From Pseudomonadota bacterium (lineage in GTDB: Bacteria > Desulfobacterota > GWC2-55-46 > JADFVP01), in NCBI GenBank assembly GCA_015222595.1, contig JADFVP010000071.1, forward strand, positions 1 through 8,085: a stretch of DNA of 8,085 nt, given 5' to 3'. Position numbers and translations under genes: made by a program. Under the pieces are notes generated by a model. The model saw nothing but the letters and a program-made list of their open reading frames with translations, had not been told where the DNA came from and did no database searches. Below are positions 6,311-8,085 of this stretch, piece by piece. Positions within the stretch are counted from its first letter, which is position 1; each line of letters opens with the position of its first letter.

Positions 6311-7386
6311 CTTTCTGGACAGAGGGCGGGCGTGGTGTAGGCATGGGCCATGTCGTGCGCTCTGTAACGGTTGCACGCATTCTTGCCGGTCTCGGTATTG
6401 ACCTCTCTTTTATAGTCAACGACGACCCTGCGGTTATAGCCCTCCTTGATAGAACTCCATTCGAGTATTCCATCGGCGGCTTCGACGCCCTTGAACAGAT
6501 AGACGAGACCGGTGCGGTAGTTGTTTTTGATACAAAGAAGGATTTTTCAGACCTTGCTGCTACGTTACTGGGTTCGCAAAGAAGAGTTGTTACGATAGAC
6601 AACCTGAGAGTCAACGCAAACTCCAGCTCTGTGATAATTCCGTCGGCAACTTTTAACGCTGCCGATAGGGCAGGGGCTGGCGGAGAACTGCCTGCAGGCG
6701 GAGCAGAGAGGCTCTACGGCGGGAGCGACTATGTTATTGTCGGAGAGAATTTTTTATTACTTAGAGATGTTAAGAATAAAACGGTGAAGAAGAGAACAGG
6801 AGATACTGAAAAGAAGAGTCCTGAACGCGCTTTGAGAGTGCTCATCACCATGGGAGGGACCGACCCGAACGGCCTCGGCGAAGTTATAGTCAACGCCCTT
6901 CAGGGCTTAGACGCCGTAGAGGCAGCTGTCGTTGTAGGCCCTGCTACCGTGCCTTCCGAAACTTTTGCTGAATTGATAGAGAGCCCACCGGACGGTATTA
7001 GCTTCTTTACCGACGTAGAGGACCTAGCTCCGTATGCCGTAAGCTCCGACGTGGCCTTTACCGCTATGGGAATAACCGTCTACGAACTCGCAGCCATCGG
7101 GGTTCCGTCGATACTGATCGGCAACTACAGAGATGATGTCGAAGAGATGGCACGGCTCGAATCTCTTGGGATAGGGCGAAGCCTCGGCTACCATGGTGAC
7201 GTAACACGGAGCGATATCAGAAATATTATTGAGTTCTTTATTCAAGAGAGGAAGAGTCTTATGGAGATTGGCGAGAGTGCAAGGGCGACAGTTGACGGCA
7301 GAGGAGCCGAGAGAGTTGCCGCGATAGTAACCGGACTGTTGACAGAAGCGGACAAGGACGTAAAGAACGGAGCCAGGCATGCATAA
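6295..7386 (+). CDS. pseG: PseG/SpsG-type UDP-sugar hydrolase (GT-B fold)
   Basis: The 363-residue protein resembles PseG, which hydrolyses UDP-2,4-diacetamido-2,4,6-trideoxy-beta-L-altropyranose to the free sugar used by the synthase. The fold is MurG-like. The N-terminal half opens with GGRGVGMGHVVRS, in which His19 corresponds to the catalytic His of the PseG GxGHxxR motif. VVTIDNL (98-104) and SDYVIVGENFLLLR (144-157) follow. The C-terminal half has LITMGGTDPNGLG (183-195) and AMGITVYELAAIGVPSILIGN (257-277), the UDP-binding region. It is longer than Campylobacter PseG (about 270 residues) because of a looser central part, including a lysine-rich linker near 158-178. It has VFDTKKD where PseG often has a DxY motif, closer to SpsG. 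GTG 6295 follows GGAG by four bases, inside the previous gene. The family is secure; the exact sugar is inferred from pseB and pseC. Confidence 0.85.
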   Translation: MHSGVTFWTEGGRGVGMGHVVRSVTVARILAGLGIDLSFIVNDDPAVIALLDRTPFEYSIGGFDALEQIDETGAVVVFDTKKDFSDLAATLLGSQRRVVTIDNLRVNANSSSVIIPSATFNAADRAGAGGELPAGGAERLYGGSDYVIVGENFLLLRDVKNKTVKKRTGDTEKKSPERALRVLITMGGTDPNGLGEVIVNALQGLDAVEAAVVVGPATVPSETFAELIESPPDGISFFTDVEDLAPYAVSSDVAFTAMGITVYELAAIGVPSILIGNYRDDVEEMARLESLGIGRSLGYHGDVTRSDIRNIIEFFIQERKSLMEIGESARATVDGRGAERVAAIVTGLLTEADKDVKNGARHA

Positions 7387-8085
7387 GGGAGAGGTTCTCG
7401 ACAATGCCGGTGGTTACTCGATTATAGACTGCACTGAGTGCGGTTTTGTTCATATAGATCCTCTTCCTTCTGCTGAAGAGCTTGATAAGATCTATTCCGA
7501 TGAGTACTACAGCGAAGAGAAGCCGGAGTACATAGATTGCGTGATTAAAGATATCGAGTGGTGGAACTGCGTCTTCGACTCAAGGTACTCGCTCTTCGAG
7601 TCCCGCCTTCCTGCCGAGTCCCGCTCTGTTCTCGACGTCGGTTGCGGGCCCGGTTACTTTCTGAAACACGGCCAGGAGCGGGGCTGGAAGACACTCGGCA
7701 TAGAGCCCTCTGTGCAGGCGGCAAAACATGCCGAAGGGCTAGGCGTTGAAGTTGTAAACGCGTTTCTCGATTCTGAGCTTTGCGCCTCTTTTAAAGAGAA
7801 GCACAAAAGCTTCGATGCCGTTCATCTCTCGGAGGTGCTTGAGCATACACGCGATCCCTTGAATATTCTCTGCCTTGCGCACGACCTGCTAGACGACTCG
7901 GGTATTATCTGTACTGTTGTCCCGAACGACTACTCTCCGGTGCAGCATGTGTTACGGGATAAGCTCGATTACTCTCCTTATTGGCTCGCCCCGCCGCACC
8001 ACATAAATTACTTTACCTTCGATTCCATGGCCTCTTTGATGAGAAAAGCCGGCTTTGAGATAATAGAGACGAGCGCAATGTTCCC
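7379..8085 (+). CDS. Class I SAM-dependent methyltransferase (Methyltransf_23-like), 3'-truncated by window
   Basis: The frame is open from ATG 7379 to the window end, giving 235 complete codons. GGAG six bases before the ATG and an 8-base overlap with the hydrolase gene support the start. An in-frame TAA at 7361 rules out a longer N-terminus. The SAM-binding motif I is VLDVGCGPGYFL (84-95). The acidic end of strand 2 is in LGIEPS (106-111). Motif II/post-II is HLSEVLEHTRDPLNIL (149-164), with VVPND (180-184) and PPHHINYFT (205-213) following. These are typical of Methyltransf_23 proteins in surface-polysaccharide clusters. The N-terminal DCTECGFVHIDPLPSAEEL and DEYY are the second half of the cysteine-knuckle region seen in that group; the first CxxC pair is absent. 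The likely role is O- or N-methylation of a sugar or glycan, with unknown target. Confidence 0.88.
   Translation, partial: MHKGEVLDNAGGYSIIDCTECGFVHIDPLPSAEELDKIYSDEYYSEEKPEYIDCVIKDIEWWNCVFDSRYSLFESRLPAESRSVLDVGCGPGYFLKHGQERGWKTLGIEPSVQAAKHAEGLGVEVVNAFLDSELCASFKEKHKSFDAVHLSEVLEHTRDPLNILCLAHDLLDDSGIICTVVPNDYSPVQHVLRDKLDYSPYWLAPPHHINYFTFDSMASLMRKAGFEIIETSAMF

Noticed and set aside
1..8085. RNA genes, insertion sequences, CRISPR arrays, attachment sites and riboswitches.
   Set aside because: I found no tRNA-like cloverleaf, transposase frame, spaced repeat array or long structured leader; gene-free gaps are all under 100 bases.

Overview
The window lies inside a surface-glycan sugar operon. Every recognisable gene is on the + strand, and the set matches biosynthesis of a CMP-activated nonulosonic acid (a nine-carbon acidic sugar of the pseudaminic/legionaminic/sialic type). 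Such sugars usually decorate flagellin, LPS O-antigen or capsule. I infer a bacterium, probably flagellated or rich in surface polysaccharide, with moderately GC-rich DNA. It has unusual codon habits: ATA is the main isoleucine codon, AGA/AGG arginine codons are frequent, and half of the visible starts are GTG or TTG. I cannot name the taxon from this window.

Layout: 1-672, 3' part of pseB (UDP-GlcNAc 4,6-dehydratase/5-epimerase; its 5' end lies outside the window). 644-1795, pseC-type PLP aminotransferase, overlapping pseB. 1842-2024, a 60-residue unrecognised protein with two CxxC pairs, behind a very strong ribosome binding site. 2082-3134, NeuB/SpsE-family nonulosonate synthase with a C-terminal SAF domain. 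3131-3919, SpsF-family cytidylyltransferase. 3929-5230, class III (glutamate-1-semialdehyde-like) aminotransferase. 5309-6310, Gfo/Idh/MocA NAD(P)-dependent oxidoreductase. 6295-7386, PseG/SpsG-type UDP-sugar hydrolase. 7379 to the window end, 5' part of a SAM-dependent methyltransferase. Genes are packed with overlaps of 4 to 29 bases or short gaps, so one or two polycistronic transcripts are likely. No stretch over 300 bases lacks a gene, and I see no RNA gene, insertion sequence or CRISPR array.

How they work together (inference from families): PseB and PseC turn UDP-GlcNAc into a 4-amino-4,6-dideoxy UDP-sugar. An N-acetyltransferase (PseH) is needed next but is not in the window. The PseG/SpsG-like enzyme removes UDP. 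The NeuB-like enzyme condenses the free hexose with phosphoenolpyruvate. The SpsF-like enzyme attaches CMP. The core pathway does not need the class III aminotransferase, the Gfo/Idh oxidoreductase or the methyltransferase. They look like a tailoring module, plausibly oxidising a hydroxyl, transaminating the ketone and methylating a position, so the product may be a modified nonulosonic acid. Together with the small zinc-ribbon-like protein, this is the most interesting part of the window.
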